Assembly: GCA_008360975.2 (NCBI GenBank)
Contig: CM039192.1
Coordinates: 14,075,242 to 14,139,241 of the forward strand
Reading direction: 5' to 3'
Source: Lichenostomus cassidix
Taxonomy: Eukaryota > Chordata > Aves > Passeriformes > Meliphagidae
Length of the DNA: 64,000 nt
Part shown: piece after piece, positions 61,901 to 64,000 of the stretch
How positions within the stretch are numbered: the stretch's first letter is position 1
How the letters are laid out: each line of letters starts with the position of its first letter
Notes under the pieces: model-generated
Seen by the model: the letters and a program-made list of their open reading frames with translations, nothing else
Database searches by the model: none
Told to the model about the DNA's origin: nothing
Position numbers and translations under genes: made by a program

Positions 61901-64000
61901 CAGATTTGAGGGCAGTGGAATAGCACTGTACTGTCAGGCTGGGTCTCTTCTGCTGTCCCTTGGACATGTCCTGCTTATCAGTTTCCAATTTTATCACCAT
62001 TTTCTGCTCAGGGACATCGAACAAAACCTTCTTTAATGTTCCAACAAAAAGAGTTCTCTAAGGTGATTTCCAACTTATGTCTGATGTCTTCCTCTATTAG
62101 ACTTGCTTTTTTATATGAAAAATTCTTTTCTGTGGTATTCTGGAAGAACTAGTTCAGATTTTTTCAGGGATCTCACCCTGCTGACATCTCTAAGCAAGCA
62201 CACGGGTGGTCGGTGACCAGCTTGGTGTGGTTAAACCACCATGCAAAGCTCCCCAAACCCTGTGAGTGAGTTCAGTAAAATGCAACATACTTACTGGTGG
62301 AGTAAGAAACCAAGGCCTTCTCTGTATATCCAGACCAAGCCTCTGAAATGTTTTCATGCAGTGAAGGAGACTGAGCTAAGGGTCAGTGAGCAGCAGCCTG
62401 AAGGAGCCTGTGGGGTGATCTTAGCTCTGCTGGAGGAGCCAGGGGCTTGTCACACAAGGGCAGCTTTGGGAGGGGTGGAGCTGTGAGGGCAAAGAGGGCA
62501 GGAGCCTGGAATGGAAGTGTGTGGTATTCCTCTCATTTTAGCCACCTCTCCCTTCCAGGAGCTCATTTTCTGCTTGCTGCAGGCAATGAACTTGTGAAAT
62601 GTCACAACCATCTCAGTGTGGCACAGGTTACTAAACATTCACACCTCGCAGGGAAGCCAAGGAGAGTTCAGCGAGTTTTAATTCTGACTGGATTCACAAA
62701 TTAGGACCAAGTCCTTCATTTACCAGTTATCTGCACTTGTCTGACGGTGATCAAGTCCACTGGTGTTATCCTATTTGTATAGGTCAACAGCATTAATTGG
62801 TTTTTGTGCATCTTGTATATTGAGCATGCAAAGCGTGGACTATCTTGCCAAGAATAGAGGCAGAGGAAAATTAAAGACTGCTTATGTTGGGGTAATCATA
62901 AGATGCTTCCAGGTAATTTTAATAAATTAGTTGTTCAAGTCACTGAGATAGCACTAAATTAATATGTCTGGAGCAATGTGCTGCATTTTCTATCAATCAT
63001 TTTTTTTATTCTTCTTAATTACATTTCCTCCACTTTAGCTATTGCCTTCTAGCTGTGGAGCCACTATACTTTAGCTGCAGTAGGTACAAAGATTAGAATA
63101 CAAACAGTGCATTTAGCTCTCAGCAGGAGGCTGAGTTTAAAAATGGTTCAGCGAGTGAGTGCACAGCAATGTTGAATGTGGAGTGAACCACAGATTGAGG
63201 AATGGTTCTGCTCAGCTAATGCACGAGGAACATACCCAGGGCTACAGAGTGTGCAGAGATACTAGAAAAGACAGCCCTGAATACCTACTGGGCTATTTTT
63301 GTGTAGATAATGGAGGCCACTTGGCTTTTACTAAACATCAGAGATGAAAATTTTTAATAAAATAGGTTACTTTCAACCTAGCAGAGACTTCCCTTCTCTG
63401 CACAGTGGTATTATCAAAGTCCTTGCAGCTAAAGAAGCCATGGGAAATGTCACTTGCATCTTCAAAGGGCATTTTTCCCTTTCTCTGCTGCTGCTATGTC
63501 AAGAGCAATTCTAGTGAAGTCCAACCAGTTAAACTGGCAAAGAACCAGTCCAGATCACCTCTTCAGAATACAAGGCCTCAATCCTGCAAATCTGTCCTGC
63601 CTTCACCAACAGCTGCTGAGATTCTGTGCAAGTTCACAAGTTACCTTCACAGAGCTCTTTACCAAATGTTCTCCAGTCACACCTCTCCAAAACTTTCAGC
63701 ATGCTTTAGCACTGGAAGGTAGGATTTCAGCCTGGTGGAACAGGAGGCTCAGCAGAGAGTGCTGAACCACACTGAACATACCAACACAACTTTATTAGCT
63801 TCTTCTTACTTCTGGAGACAATGAGTTGGCAGAGCATGTGCAGAGAGATTTGGAAAAAAACCTGGGAATTCAATGCAGAAGCCCTGGCTTACAGCCATGG
63901 CTCATCCAACCCTGAGGTTGGAATACATTTTCCTTGGGTGTACTCCAAAGGGAGGGGAATGTCTGATGTACTGGCAAGGGGGATGTAAAAACACAAAAAT

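Larger units (their letters stand above)
50823..64000. other. Noncoding stretch
   Basis: No exon, CR1 or RNA gene is supported. The largest open frame (minus, 59837-59292, 181 codons) starts at TTG in a GC-richer islet at about 59090-59880 and has a Pro/Ser/His-rich, domain-free translation. A second islet lies at about 55600-56060. If the candidate exons near 50 kb are real, upstream exons of that minus-strand gene should lie in this interval, but I could not pick any out. Confidence 0.6.

Noticed and set aside
1..64000. CRISPR arrays, operons, phage or bacterial mobile elements, rRNA genes
   Set aside because: No regularly spaced direct repeats, no dense tandem coding regions and no rRNA-like sequence; avian CR1 copies and composition place the window in a vertebrate nuclear genome.
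1..64000. Endogenous retrovirus or LTR element
   Set aside because: No paired long terminal repeats, primer-binding site, polypurine tract next to an LTR end, or gag/pol-like frame could be recognised by eye.

Overview
This window is a piece of a vertebrate nuclear genome, almost certainly a bird. The evidence is four truncated CR1 LINE copies, two of which (about 6520-6787 and 12283-12535) are unmistakable: they carry the avian CR1 3' end with the ATTCTATGAT-type terminal motif. The rest fits an intergenic or long-intron segment of a macrochromosome. It is AT-rich and CpG-poor, with poly-A/poly-T tracts, short GC-richer islets full of CAG/CTG words, no CpG-island promoter and no prokaryotic gene organisation. 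The species cannot be named from the sequence, and no flanking gene is recognised.

No protein-coding gene can be called with confidence. The longest open frames are 168-192 codons. That is about what chance gives in 64 kb read in six frames; most start at GTG or TTG rather than ATG, and none resembles a family I know. Three places look more exon-like than the rest and are entered at low confidence. The first is a hydrophobic segment at 502-606 (+) behind a plausible splice acceptor. The second is a minus-strand pair of open blocks at 50822-50609 and 50116-49929; it has a strong donor (CAG|GTAAGG), a phase-compatible acceptor and a stop. The third is a minus-strand open frame at 36775-36456, inside a local CpG-rich patch, where a perfect 14-bp tandem duplication splits one reading frame into two.

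Layout: 1-6.5 kb is AT-rich noncoding DNA with a 22-A tract and two small hairpins. 6.5-14 kb holds three CR1 remnants. 14-20 kb is noncoding with two A/C-rich simple repeats. 20.7-22.4 kb holds an odd CpG-bearing stretch, two perfect 10-bp-arm hairpins, a CR1 remnant and an 18-bp tandem duplication. 22.4-36 kb is noncoding; it includes a cluster of three AP-1 consensus sites with RUNX and GATA words near 26.4 kb and blocks resembling conserved noncoding elements near 23.7, 28.2 and 31.6 kb. 36.4-37.3 kb has the CpG/ACGTT patch followed by two AP-1 sites and a POU octamer. 37-64 kb is noncoding apart from the candidate exons near 50 kb and a GT/AC inverted repeat at 58.9 kb.

No genes can be shown to work together here. 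The most plausible function is cis-regulatory DNA and perhaps a few exons of a gene extending beyond the window. I did not find a novel system; the items worth checking are the 36.5 kb patch, the 50 kb exon pair and the AP-1 clusters.
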